This document shows, one piece after another, positions 8,832 through 16,853 of a DNA stretch of 64,000 nucleotides. The notes under the pieces are model-generated. The model made no database searches and had not been told where the DNA came from. It saw nothing but the letters and a program-made list of their open reading frames with translations. Source of the stretch: Microvirga arvi (lineage in GTDB: Bacteria; Pseudomonadota; Alphaproteobacteria; Rhizobiales; Beijerinckiaceae); contig NZ_JAFEMD010000022.1 of the NCBI RefSeq assembly GCF_016892765.1, positions 1 to 64,000 of the forward strand, read 5' to 3'. Position numbers and translations under genes: made by a program. Each line of letters starts with the position of its first letter. The first letter of the stretch is position 1.

Positions 8832-10325
8832 ATGAAGCTTTTCACGATAGGTGACAGCATTTCGCAAGGGTTCATGTCCATGGCCGCGGCAAGGACCGAG
8901 CTTTCCTACTCGACCTTGCTTGCAAGGTGCATGGGGCTGGTGCCTGGGACAGACGAGTACTCCATTCCGATGTGGGGAGCAGGCGGCCTGCCGTTCAACA
9001 TCGAGAACCTCATGAGGAGCCTTCAAAGGCAGTATGGGGCGGATATCCGAGGCCCAATCGAGTGGCTGGCCGCCGTCACATCGGTCAACGGCTTCCTTGA
9101 CAATATCGAGGACCATTACGAACGCGGGCAGGGCAATATCGCGCTCCCGCAGGCGGGCAGGCGCCAGTTTTACCCCAACGTCTCGGTGGCGGGCTTCACG
9201 GTCGCCGATGCCTGGAAGGTCACGCCACGATTGTGCTTGGACCGCATCGCGATGGACCAGGAGAAAAACGGGGGCGACGGATTGTTCTTCTCCCTGCCCA
9301 ACTGCCGCTTCGAGCGGACCGCGCACGCGGTGCTCAATCCGTCGCGCGATCCGCAGTACGATGACTTCAGCCAGTTGCGGTGGCTGGAGCATCATCACGT
9401 AGACGGGGAGGGAGTCGAGAACCTCATCCTCTGGCTCGGCGCCAACAACGCCTTGGGCACGATCGTCCGGATGGACGTGATGTCAACGGAGGAGGCCGAG
9501 GATCCGCCCCTTGAGATGGACCTCGACCAGCGGAACAGGTTCAACCTTTGGACGACGGAGCACTTCGAGGCCGAGTACGAGGAATTGATGGAGAAGGTCC
9601 ACGACACTCTCACCCGGGGCAAGTGCGACTGCAAGGTATTCATCGGAACAGTGCCGGCTGTCACCATCGCCCCGCTCGCCCGAGGAGTCGGCAACTCCCG
9701 GGAAGAGGACGACCCTTTCAAGGTCCTGAAGAGGGCCACCTATTTCGACCGCTACACCTACTTCCTCTTCGACCACGACTACGCCCGCCGGAGCGGCAAC
9801 TCGCTCACCTTCGAGCAGGCCTACCAGATCGACTCGACCATCGCGGAATACAACAAGACCATCAAGAGGATCGTCACCGCTTACAACAGGAAAAGCAGGG
9901 ACACGGAAGGCCCGAAGGTCGAGTACTTTCTTGTCGACATCTGCGATCAGTTGCTCCGCCTTGCCTTCAAGCGGAATCACGGCAAGCCGACATACGAGCT
10001 GCCGCAGGAGATCATCGACCTGAACATGCGCCTCGGACGCACGGTGGACACCGTCTACTACACCGTTGACCGCATGGGGAGGATGTCGGCCGGGGGCGTA
10101 TTCAGCCTGGATGGTGTCCACCCGACTGCACTTGGCCACGGTCTCATCGCCTTGGAGTTCCTCAAGGCTTTCGAGAAGGCGAAGGTGCCAATGGTAAGGG
10201 GACTGGATTGGAACGGGATCGCAGCCAGCGACAGCCTCTACACCAATCCGATATCGTTGATGCCCGAACTCTACGACAACACGAGATTGGCCGAGCTGCT
10301 GCTGGACCTGCTGCGGTTGCCGTGA
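8832..10325 (+). CDS. SGNH/GDSL-type hydrolase
   Basis: A 497-residue protein with the SGNH signature: GDSISQG at 7-13 (nucleophile Ser9), LGANNA with Asn205/206, and the catalytic DGVHPT motif with Asp427 and His430. This arrangement marks an esterase or lipase-like fold acting on carbohydrate esters, lipids or other acyl groups. It is longer than typical SGNH enzymes (about 200-300 residues), with a large insertion between blocks III and V. No signal peptide is visible, so it is probably cytoplasmic. The ATG at 8832 is chosen because the GDS motif normally lies near residue 7; a longer form from 8808 is possible. It may form a transcription unit with the methyltransferase 198 bp downstream. 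The substrate is unknown. Confidence 0.8.
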   Translation: MKLFTIGDSISQGFMSMAAARTELSYSTLLARCMGLVPGTDEYSIPMWGAGGLPFNIENLMRSLQRQYGADIRGPIEWLAAVTSVNGFLDNIEDHYERGQGNIALPQAGRRQFYPNVSVAGFTVADAWKVTPRLCLDRIAMDQEKNGGDGLFFSLPNCRFERTAHAVLNPSRDPQYDDFSQLRWLEHHHVDGEGVENLILWLGANNALGTIVRMDVMSTEEAEDPPLEMDLDQRNRFNLWTTEHFEAEYEELMEKVHDTLTRGKCDCKVFIGTVPAVTIAPLARGVGNSREEDDPFKVLKRATYFDRYTYFLFDHDYARRSGNSLTFEQAYQIDSTIAEYNKTIKRIVTAYNRKSRDTEGPKVEYFLVDICDQLLRLAFKRNHGKPTYELPQEIIDLNMRLGRTVDTVYYTVDRMGRMSAGGVFSLDGVHPTALGHGLIALEFLKAFEKAKVPMVRGLDWNGIAASDSLYTNPISLMPELYDNTRLAELLLDLLRLP

Positions 10326-10523
10326 CCAGAGGCCGAACACTGGTATTATTCTCGGAATCTGCAGCGCAGGCAGTTCCGTACTCGGCCGCGTCTAGACTGA
10401 CAAACTCCAGGCCTTGCTTATCGGGAGTGAAGCATACTTTCTCGCGGACACGAATACGAATGAGGTTATTTTGGGTATCGGCAAAGCGCTGATGGCGCAT
10501 ATAGATTATGAGCGAGGCAGAGC

Positions 10524-11180
10524 ATGACAAAGGTCCGCGAGGCGTTGCTGAAGACGATATGGCGCGGTCAGGACCCGTTCCTGAACTATCCCAGCCAGCT
10601 GTATCGCCAAGATCAACAGGGGTGGGCATCAAGCCACCATTACCTGACCGATGCCATTGAGGCGCTCCGGCCAGCGGTCGTAGTCGAGGTTGGCGTCTGG
10701 AAGGGCGCATCAGTTTTATCGCTAGCTTCAAAGATGAAAGCGATGAACCTCGATGGCGTGGTGATTGCCATCGATACCTGGCTCGGAGCGTGGGATCACT
10801 GGACCAACGATGAGTGGTTCGCCCATCTGAATTTCAGCAACGGCTATCCTGCGCTCTATCATACCTTTGCGGCTAACATTGTTGGGGAAGGACTACAGGA
10901 CTACGTCCTCCCCCTTCCGCTCGATTCGGTGAACGCCGCAAACGTCCTGCGACATCATCATGTCGAGCCTGACGTGGTCCATATCGACGGTGGCCATGAC
11001 TATTATGCCGTCACGGCGGATTTGCGCGAATGGTGGCCGATGATCCGGCCACAGGGTGTGCTCATTGGTGACGACTACCCCCATTGGCCCGGAGTGAAGA
11101 AGGCCTTTGACGACTTCTTTATCGGCCAAAGCAAGTTCCCATTTGACGTCGACCCGCCGAAGTGCCGGATCTTCAAGTAA
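10524..11180 (+). CDS. Class I SAM-dependent methyltransferase (Methyltransf_24 type)
   Basis: A 218-residue protein with Rossmann methyltransferase motifs: VVEVGVWKGASVLSLA (motif I), VIAIDTW (motif II), VVHIDGGHDYYAV (acidic metal/SAM segment) and GVLIGDDYPHWPGVKKAF. This is the pattern of Methyltransf_24 and cephalosporin-hydroxylase-like enzymes, which often modify sugars or glycan precursors. No signal peptide or membrane segment is present. The acceptor is unknown; its position behind an SGNH hydrolase is compatible with a small glycan-modifying unit. Confidence 0.8.
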   Translation: MTKVREALLKTIWRGQDPFLNYPSQLYRQDQQGWASSHHYLTDAIEALRPAVVVEVGVWKGASVLSLASKMKAMNLDGVVIAIDTWLGAWDHWTNDEWFAHLNFSNGYPALYHTFAANIVGEGLQDYVLPLPLDSVNAANVLRHHHVEPDVVHIDGGHDYYAVTADLREWWPMIRPQGVLIGDDYPHWPGVKKAFDDFFIGQSKFPFDVDPPKCRIFK

Positions 11181-11304
11181 GGCCTTCTCTGATGCTATGG
11201 AGGAAACACACGCGCCATTCCGGTCAAACCTGAGCAGTATTGTCGCCACAATCGGAAACAAGGATCCGTCTGTGCTGATTCCAGCTCAACGATTGTGAGG
11301 ATGC

Positions 11305-11442
11305 ATGACCCGTAAGGATCGCGTTGTGCTCTATGGCCGTCTTGGCCTTATCTTGATGGCGTTTGCCATGATCGGAGGGGTGGTGGCCGAACCGCTTCTC
11401 CGGCCTTTGTGGCCCTCACGGCTGACGGTGGCTCAACGGTAG
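11305..11442 (+). CDS. Small single-pass membrane protein (45 residues)
   Basis: An ATG at 11305, preceded at 5 bases by GAGG, opens a 45-residue frame ending at TAG 11440-11442. The peptide begins MTRKDRVVLYGRLGLILMAF and continues as one hydrophobic stretch (about residues 13-29), then PLLRPLWPSRL. The charged N-terminus, single helix and good ribosome site support a real small membrane protein. I know no named family for it. Confidence 0.5.
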   Translation: MTRKDRVVLYGRLGLILMAFAMIGGVVAEPLLRPLWPSRLTVAQR

Positions 11443-11798
11443 CACATTCTGAAGCCGGCTCCTCATGCTGAGCACATACCGAGGATCGTCCAGCCCTCAT
11501 CGCAAAAGGCGACATCGCCCTCGCGCGATCCTTAGTCGTCATTCTCCATGCGATGCCAGCCGTGCTTGGAGCGATCATCAACCCCGATCACGGTAGCGAT
11601 AAACCCGCCGCTCATCTTCCGTAATGACGGTATTGACTTGGGTATGGCCCCCGTTTGAGGATTTTGAGCTGGGGTTCGACGGGGTGTTGTCGTTTTGGCA
11701 TGGCGTCGCAAAAGAAAGGATGCCCAGCACCTTTCCTGGTGCTGCGTGGCTTGTGACGAGGTGCCGATGATCTTCCGCTCCCCTCAGGGGGCGGCTCG
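11443..11798. other. Intergenic region without a convincing gene
   Basis: There is no supported gene here. A short minus-strand frame (11612-11701, 29 residues starting MPKRQHPVEPQLKILKRG) is open but lacks a clear ribosome site. A hairpin with 7-bp arms lies at 11725-11731/11738-11744. The compositional break near 11640 could be an old insertion scar, but I see no terminal repeats. Confidence 0.3.
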
Positions 11799-12047
11799 TC
11801 AGCGTTGCTGCCTCAGCCGAAGGGTGTTCAGCAGATCTACATAGGGCTGCCGCTGCTTCTGATGAACGCGACGCACCTTTTCCTTGATGTAGTTCTTCAG
11901 CTCTTCGTCAGAAGAGGTGGTGTCAACCTTGCTGAGCTCAACATGATGCTGGTAGTCGATGTCGCTTATTCTATGCAGAACTTCTCTGACAACATGATGC
12001 AATTCGGAAGGATAAGTGCTGTAAGCATTATTGTAAGCTCTAGGCAT
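11799..12047 (-). CDS. Hypothetical protein, 82 residues, charged and helical
   Basis: Begins MPRAYNNAYSTYPSELHHVV and is rich in Lys, Arg, Glu and His, with no signal peptide or membrane helix (DEELKNYIKEKVRRVHQKQR near the C-terminus). The ATG at 12047 has GGGAGGAG 6 bases upstream, a strong ribosome site that supports a real gene; a longer in-frame start at 12068 lies upstream of that site. The codon use is more AT-rich than in its neighbours. I do not recognise a family. Confidence 0.65.
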   Translation of the reverse strand: MPRAYNNAYSTYPSELHHVVREVLHRISDIDYQHHVELSKVDTTSSDEELKNYIKEKVRRVHQKQRQPYVDLLNTLRLRQQR

Positions 12048-12259
12048 ACTATCTCCTCCCATATACATTCGTTCTCTTCAGAAAATCTCCCGTCATTACT
12101 TATTGGTGCTATCGGCGATTCGCGGCAAAAATGAGCCGGCTCGATAACGATCTAGCGGGTACGCAGGCTAAGGATCGCGATCAGACAATGATAGGCGCTC
12201 GCAATCCTCTGAGGCGCAGACGCATCTCAAGGCGGTGTCCCCAGATTGGTGTGTCCGGG

Positions 12260-14791
12260 TTAAGGCATCCCGAGGGTCTGCTTCTCGAATGGAAAAGCAA
12301 GCGGTGGGGTCTGGGTTGTAGCCACCGGCGCCAAGCTGGCAGGTGGTGCGCACAGGCCGGCCATGTGGATAAGGCCATATCCATACGTCGGATCCCATCC
12401 TGGCTCGCCGAGATCGCGGGTATGCTGCTCCAGGCGGGCCTGAACCGCTTCGGGGTCCAACTGCGGGTTGGAGGCAAGCAGAAGACCTGCGGCGGCGGAT
12501 ACGAAGGGCACCGCATAGGATGTGCCTGTCTTCAGGGCGCCGCTGCCCTGGACTGAGGCCGTCCAGACATTCACTCCAGGTCCTGCAAGGTCGATGTAGG
12601 CGCCTTGGGTGGCGCGGCGATAGACATTCAGGTCTTGATCTACCGCGGTGATTGCGATGACACCGGGATAGGCTGCCGGATACGCCGGCTCCGCGCTGGC
12701 GCCGTTGTTGCCCGCAGCGGCAATGATCACAATGCCCTCGGCTTGGGCTGCCTTGATAGCGTTCTGGAGAACTGCGTTGGCAGGGCCTGACAGGCTCAGG
12801 TTGATCACCCGAACACCGCGCTCGGCCAAGGCTTCAATGGCCGACACCAGGGACATCACATCCGTTCGGTCGGCGGTGCCTCCGTCGCGGTAGAATGCGT
12901 CCACCGCGATCAGCTTCGCCTCCGGCAGCAGACCTGGCGTTGAGCTCCCGGGGCGGCCCACCAGGAGAGCGGCAATCGCAGTGCCATGCTCCGGCAGGGA
13001 AGCATCGGCATGGGGGGCAGGACGGGCTACAATCTCGATGGCCTGACCTTTGAGTGCATCGTGGTCGAGGTTGATGCTGGTATCGATCATCCCAATAAGA
13101 GGTGTCGGGCCGCATTGCGTCGCGCGAGCTGCCGACCAGCTTACCAGAGCGGTTGCTTGGCACTCGGCGCCGGTGCATGTCCCCATGCCTTCATCGAGAT
13201 AGTAGAAGTGATCAAGATCGGTTGTGGCTCGCGCATCGACCACTTGGACGGCTTGCCGGGCCTGAGTCAGGGACGTGCCCTGTGGAACGCGCAATCGGAC
13301 GATCTGTGCGGCAATGCGGCCTAGTGTCTGGGTCTCGATCTGGAACCCTTGAGCGGTGAGCCGGACAAGATCCTCGCGCGACAGGCCTGACACCACGATG
13401 GAATCTGCGGCCTGACGCGGCTTGGGTCGGGTGTCGATGGCTTCGACGACCATGGGAGCACCGGCTTGCACAACCGCCATTGGGCTTGGGGTCGGTGCTA
13501 TAGCTGGTACCGGGGAGGCTGGCTGGACTTGGCTCGATGATTGCAAATTCGATGCGGAGCCTGTGCTCCGTTGTGTCGGGGTTGGAGGGGCACTCACCGA
13601 TCTCGGAGAGGCCTTCGGGGCTTGGTTTACTGTTTGTGGGATAGATGTGGGGATGGCGCTCTGAGATCTGGCTGGCGGGTTGGTAGGAACCACTGCGGGG
13701 ACAGCCTTCGTCTGCGGTGACACCTGCGCTGTCGCTGGGGCCGGAGAGGCGACTGGCGCCTGGCTTGGGATTGCTCGATTGGCAGGGATTGTGCCCTTGC
13801 TCTTCGGCGCCGCGGTGCTGCTGGTCACGGCCTTTGCGCTGGTACCTTGGTTGTTGGTTGCCTTACCGGCTTTCGCTGAACTCCCGTTGCGGCTGCCGGC
13901 GGTCGCCTTGCCGCTGGTCTTCGAGGAGGCGGTGGCACCCTGTGCCCCGGCCTTTCCCTTTTTACCTGCTGTACTGGCCCAATCGTTGGCTACTACGCTG
14001 GTGTCGTTGCTCCTCTTGCCGTTTGCGTTATTGCTTTTGCCTGCAATCCCGCCGCTGTGGCCTCCGGCCTTGGTGCCGCCCTGACTGGTGCCAACTCCGC
14101 CTGTGCCTCCGCCAGGACTGCTGCCGTTGCCGCGACCATTGTTGTTGCCAACGCTGCCTCCGAGTCCTCCTCCGGCGCCAATGCCACCTCCGATGCTACC
14201 ACCTCCACCTGAGCTGTTGCCGCGGCTGCCTCCGTTGCCAAGACCATTGCCGCCACTGGTACCAAGGCTGCCTCCAGCGCCAAAGCCGCCTCCGGCACTG
14301 CCGCCGGCGCTGTTACCAGGGCCAATCCCTCCGCCGAGAGCTCCTCCACCGATGCCTCCAATACCCCCGCTATTGCCATAGCCGGCTCCACCGCCTAGGC
14401 CACCAAGGCCGCCATCATTCGAGTTTCCTTTGCTGCCGCCATTGCCGTTGCTGCTGCCAAGGCCGGCATTCCCTCCGGCCTCACCACCGCCAGCACTGGA
14501 CCCGCCGCCCATGGGTCCGCCATCGCTGCCTTTGCCACCGTTTCCTTTGCCGCCGCCGTCACTGCCTTTGTCGCCAGCATGGCCGTTTCCGCCACCATTT
14601 CCATTGCCGCCGCCATTCCCGTTTCCATTTCCGCCACCATTGTTTCCTGACCCATCGCTGTCCTTGGCGGAGGCTGAAACGTCCACAATAGGCCAACTGG
14701 CTCCGTGGCTCAGGTCAAGTTGAACCCGAAGGGGGAGAGCAGCAGCGGTGCCTGCTGCGACAATGAGAAGATGTCGCCACCAACGTGTCAT
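12260..14791 (-). CDS. Secreted S8 (subtilisin-like) serine peptidase with Gly/Asn-rich N-terminal region
   Basis: 843 residues. An N-terminal hydrophobic signal (MTRWWRHLLIVAAGTAAALP) precedes about 240 residues of Gly/Asn/Ser repeats (NGGGNGNG, GGSIGGG), then an Ala/Pro/Ser/Thr-rich spacer to about residue 450. A C-terminal subtilase domain follows with Asp570 (GMIDTSINLDHD), His602 (PEHGTAIAA), an AAAGNNG oxyanion segment and Ser758 (GTSYAVPF). All triad residues are present, although the usual DTG reads DTS. The repeat region resembles surface-anchored or biofilm proteins, and the catalytic domain would face the outside. The start at 14791 is the first ATG before the signal. It is a single gene. 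Its composition resembles that of the Gly-rich protein at 27466. Confidence 0.85.
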   Translation of the reverse strand: MTRWWRHLLIVAAGTAAALPLRVQLDLSHGASWPIVDVSASAKDSDGSGNNGGGNGNGNGGGNGNGGGNGHAGDKGSDGGGKGNGGKGSDGGPMGGGSSAGGGEAGGNAGLGSSNGNGGSKGNSNDGGLGGLGGGAGYGNSGGIGGIGGGALGGGIGPGNSAGGSAGGGFGAGGSLGTSGGNGLGNGGSRGNSSGGGGSIGGGIGAGGGLGGSVGNNNGRGNGSSPGGGTGGVGTSQGGTKAGGHSGGIAGKSNNANGKRSNDTSVVANDWASTAGKKGKAGAQGATASSKTSGKATAGSRNGSSAKAGKATNNQGTSAKAVTSSTAAPKSKGTIPANRAIPSQAPVASPAPATAQVSPQTKAVPAVVPTNPPARSQSAIPTSIPQTVNQAPKASPRSVSAPPTPTQRSTGSASNLQSSSQVQPASPVPAIAPTPSPMAVVQAGAPMVVEAIDTRPKPRQAADSIVVSGLSREDLVRLTAQGFQIETQTLGRIAAQIVRLRVPQGTSLTQARQAVQVVDARATTDLDHFYYLDEGMGTCTGAECQATALVSWSAARATQCGPTPLIGMIDTSINLDHDALKGQAIEIVARPAPHADASLPEHGTAIAALLVGRPGSSTPGLLPEAKLIAVDAFYRDGGTADRTDVMSLVSAIEALAERGVRVINLSLSGPANAVLQNAIKAAQAEGIVIIAAAGNNGASAEPAYPAAYPGVIAITAVDQDLNVYRRATQGAYIDLAGPGVNVWTASVQGSGALKTGTSYAVPFVSAAAGLLLASNPQLDPEAVQARLEQHTRDLGEPGWDPTYGYGLIHMAGLCAPPASLAPVATTQTPPLAFPFEKQTLGMP

Positions 14792-15104
14792 GACTGCTTC
14801 TCGCGACGGCACTCCAAACCTGAGTGTTCGTCCATTAAGGCCAAGCTTAAGAACAGAAGCCGGCCGACCATACGCTTCACATAGCGCTGAAACACGACGA
14901 CATTATCATAGCTAATATGAATGGGAGCGATCCAATCACTTCTTGTGTCAGGTGTTAAACTTGGCAATGAAGGTCGCGTGCAGGTGCCGTTATACGCAGC
15001 ACCGCAAGAGAGCGGATCCGGGCTCGTCAGGTCATCTGCCAGGAACCTTGACAGATTTGATCCATTGAAAATCGTTTGCTGCCAAATCATCGCCTGCGCG
15101 GCTG
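14792..15104. other. Intergenic region upstream of the S8 peptidase
   Basis: This stretch lies between the S8 start (minus strand) and the remnant on the plus strand. It is AT-richer near 14880-14940, which would suit a promoter for the peptidase, but I see no clear -35/-10 pair. A 100-codon minus-strand frame across it has no recognisable protein character. Confidence 0.3.
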
Positions 15105-15515
15105 CCCTGGACCAGCCTGCTCGACCTGTTGCGGGATCATCTCGGCCTGACAGGCACCAAGAAGGGCTGCGATCACGGGCAATGCGGGGCCTGCACGGTG
15201 ATCGTCACGGCAGGCGGATCAATTCCTGCATGGCTTTCGCCGTCATGAACGATGGCACGGAGATCGCTACCGTCGAAGCTCTGGCCAGAAATGGAGCGCT
15301 GCATCACTTGCAGCAGGTTTTCATCGATCACGATGCCTTTCAATGCGGCTATTGCACGCCTGGGCAGATCTGCTCTGGTGTCGCCTCATCGAAGAGGGCA
15401 CGGCGCATACACGCGACGAAATCCGCGAACTGATGAGAGGCAATATTCCTACGGGCAACCACATCCGCGAATACCCAATCACTATCGACAAGCTGCCCAG
15501 ATTGGCTGATCCGCT
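15105..15515 (+). pseudogene. Frameshifted remnant of a (2Fe-2S) subunit of the xanthine dehydrogenase/aldehyde oxidoreductase family
   Basis: Three reading frames carry consecutive pieces of one protein. About 15105-15205 reads [19 protein letters not shown] and then [13 protein letters not shown], the plant-type ferredoxin cluster site. About 15205-15385 continues in another frame as [16 protein letters not shown] and FQCGYCTPGQICS. About 15390-15515 continues in a third frame as RDEIRELMRGN, where the normal CRCGAY cluster motif has decayed to PTGNHI. At least two frameshifts, a deletion and lost Cys ligands mean it cannot make a functional protein. The partner molybdenum subunit is absent. 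Confidence 0.8.
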
Positions 15516-15554
15516 GTCCGGGAGGTCAGGGACCAACATCGCCCCTTAGACCTT

Positions 15555-16805
15555 TCAGCGTGTGGAACCTGTGGCTTCCATCGAGACTGGTCGCCCTTCG
15601 CAGGCACTCTGGTAGATCGCCTGCATGATGAGAATATCACGCAAGCCCTCCTCTCCGGGTGTCTTCGGGTCATGATTGTTCATCACGCTCTGGGAGAAGT
15701 GATCCATCTCGGCGGCAAACTGGCTCTGCTCCTTCACCTTCACCTTCACCTCCTGACGGCCCTTCTCGGTCTGCAGGGCGAGCTTGTTGCCTTCGTATTC
15801 CGTGGCCGGATCGAGAATGATCGAGCCTTTCTCGCCGAAGGCCTGGATGCGCTTCACTGAGGCCGTGGAATAGGAGGAGGAGAGATTGGCCACTGCCCCG
15901 GACGGAAAGCGCAGCTGGAACGCGACTCTATCCTCCACCTCGCGAAACCGCGGGTCGTCCTTCGTGTTCGCAATCTGGCCGAACGCCTCCACCGGCTCTT
16001 CTCCGGTGAGATAACGCGCCGCCTGGAGCGAGTAGATGCCGATGTCGTAGCGCGATCCACCGCCGGCGAGCGACTTCACCATGCGCCATTGATCCGCAGG
16101 ATCCTTCGGGTCGAGAATGCGGCCATGGTCACTGGTGACGAGGCGAAGCGCCCCGATCTCGCCGTCGCGAACCTTACGAATGGCTTCCACATTGTGCGGC
16201 TCAAACTGGGCGCGGTACGCCACCATGAGCTTTCGCCCAGCTTCGCGGCCTGCGCTGATCATCGTCTCGCATTCCTCGACCGTCACTGCCATGGGCTTTT
16301 CGCAGAACACATGCTTGCCGGCCTTGAAGGCCCGCACGGTGTATTCCGCATGAAGCGCATTGGGCAGGATGACATAGACGACGTCCACTTCCGGGTTGTC
16401 GGCGATACGGTCGAAGGTCTGGTAGTCGTAGAGGTCGCGGGTGTCGACGCCGTAACGAGAGGCGACCTGCTCCGCCTTCTGACGGTTGCCCGAGACCAGC
16501 GCGACCAGCTTGGAACAACGGCTCTCGCCAAACGAGGGGAGGATCTGGTTGAGAGCGAACTTGCCGAGACCCACCACGGCCCATCCAAGCCTGCGCCCGG
16601 GCTCTACCGGCGTCTCCTGTTCCATTTCCGGAAACGGCCTGCCCGTCGGACGCGACGGCGGCAAACCGGGCATCGATCCACCGCCGCCTTGGGCGAAAGC
16701 GGGCCCGATCAGCCCAAGGCCTGACCCCAGCAGGCCGCCGCCCGTGCTGCGCAGAAACAGGCGACGGGACAGATCAAGCCTACCGTCTTTGTCAAACAAG
16801 TTCAT
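15555..16805 (-). CDS. Exported Gfo/Idh/MocA-family oxidoreductase
   Basis: A 416-residue NAD(P)-dependent sugar oxidoreductase resembling glucose-fructose oxidoreductase. The N-terminus has a twin-arginine signal (LSRRLFLRSTGGG) ending near PAFA, consistent with export of a folded, cofactor-loaded enzyme. The Rossmann motif WAVVGLGKFALNQIL, the catalytic-lysine motif FCEKPMAV and DIGIYSLQAARYL follow. The start at 16805 has GGAG 7 bases upstream. It lies 48 bp after the yellow-like gene in the same direction, probably in one operon, so both proteins act in the periplasm. The substrate is unknown but likely a sugar or polyol. Confidence 0.88.
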   Translation of the reverse strand: MNLFDKDGRLDLSRRLFLRSTGGGLLGSGLGLIGPAFAQGGGGSMPGLPPSRPTGRPFPEMEQETPVEPGRRLGWAVVGLGKFALNQILPSFGESRCSKLVALVSGNRQKAEQVASRYGVDTRDLYDYQTFDRIADNPEVDVVYVILPNALHAEYTVRAFKAGKHVFCEKPMAVTVEECETMISAGREAGRKLMVAYRAQFEPHNVEAIRKVRDGEIGALRLVTSDHGRILDPKDPADQWRMVKSLAGGGSRYDIGIYSLQAARYLTGEEPVEAFGQIANTKDDPRFREVEDRVAFQLRFPSGAVANLSSSYSTASVKRIQAFGEKGSIILDPATEYEGNKLALQTEKGRQEVKVKVKEQSQFAAEMDHFSQSVMNNHDPKTPGEEGLRDILIMQAIYQSACEGRPVSMEATGSTR

Positions 16806-16853
16806 CGGGATCTCCATCAGGGAGGAGGGCTCCGGGGGCACTCTCATTCATCG

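Noticed and set aside
14088..14381. Pro/Leu-rich frame on the plus strand
   Set aside because: Another antisense image of Gly codons in the S8 repeat region.
13717..14691. Long plus-strand open frame (324 codons), Cys/Arg/His-rich, opposite the S8 peptidase
   Set aside because: It is the antisense of Gly/Asn-rich repeat codons, has no ribosome site and has an implausible composition; the minus-strand peptidase explains the DNA.
14788..15090. 100-codon minus-strand frame upstream of the S8 gene
   Set aside because: No ribosome site, no family resemblance, and it would overlap the peptidase start and promoter.
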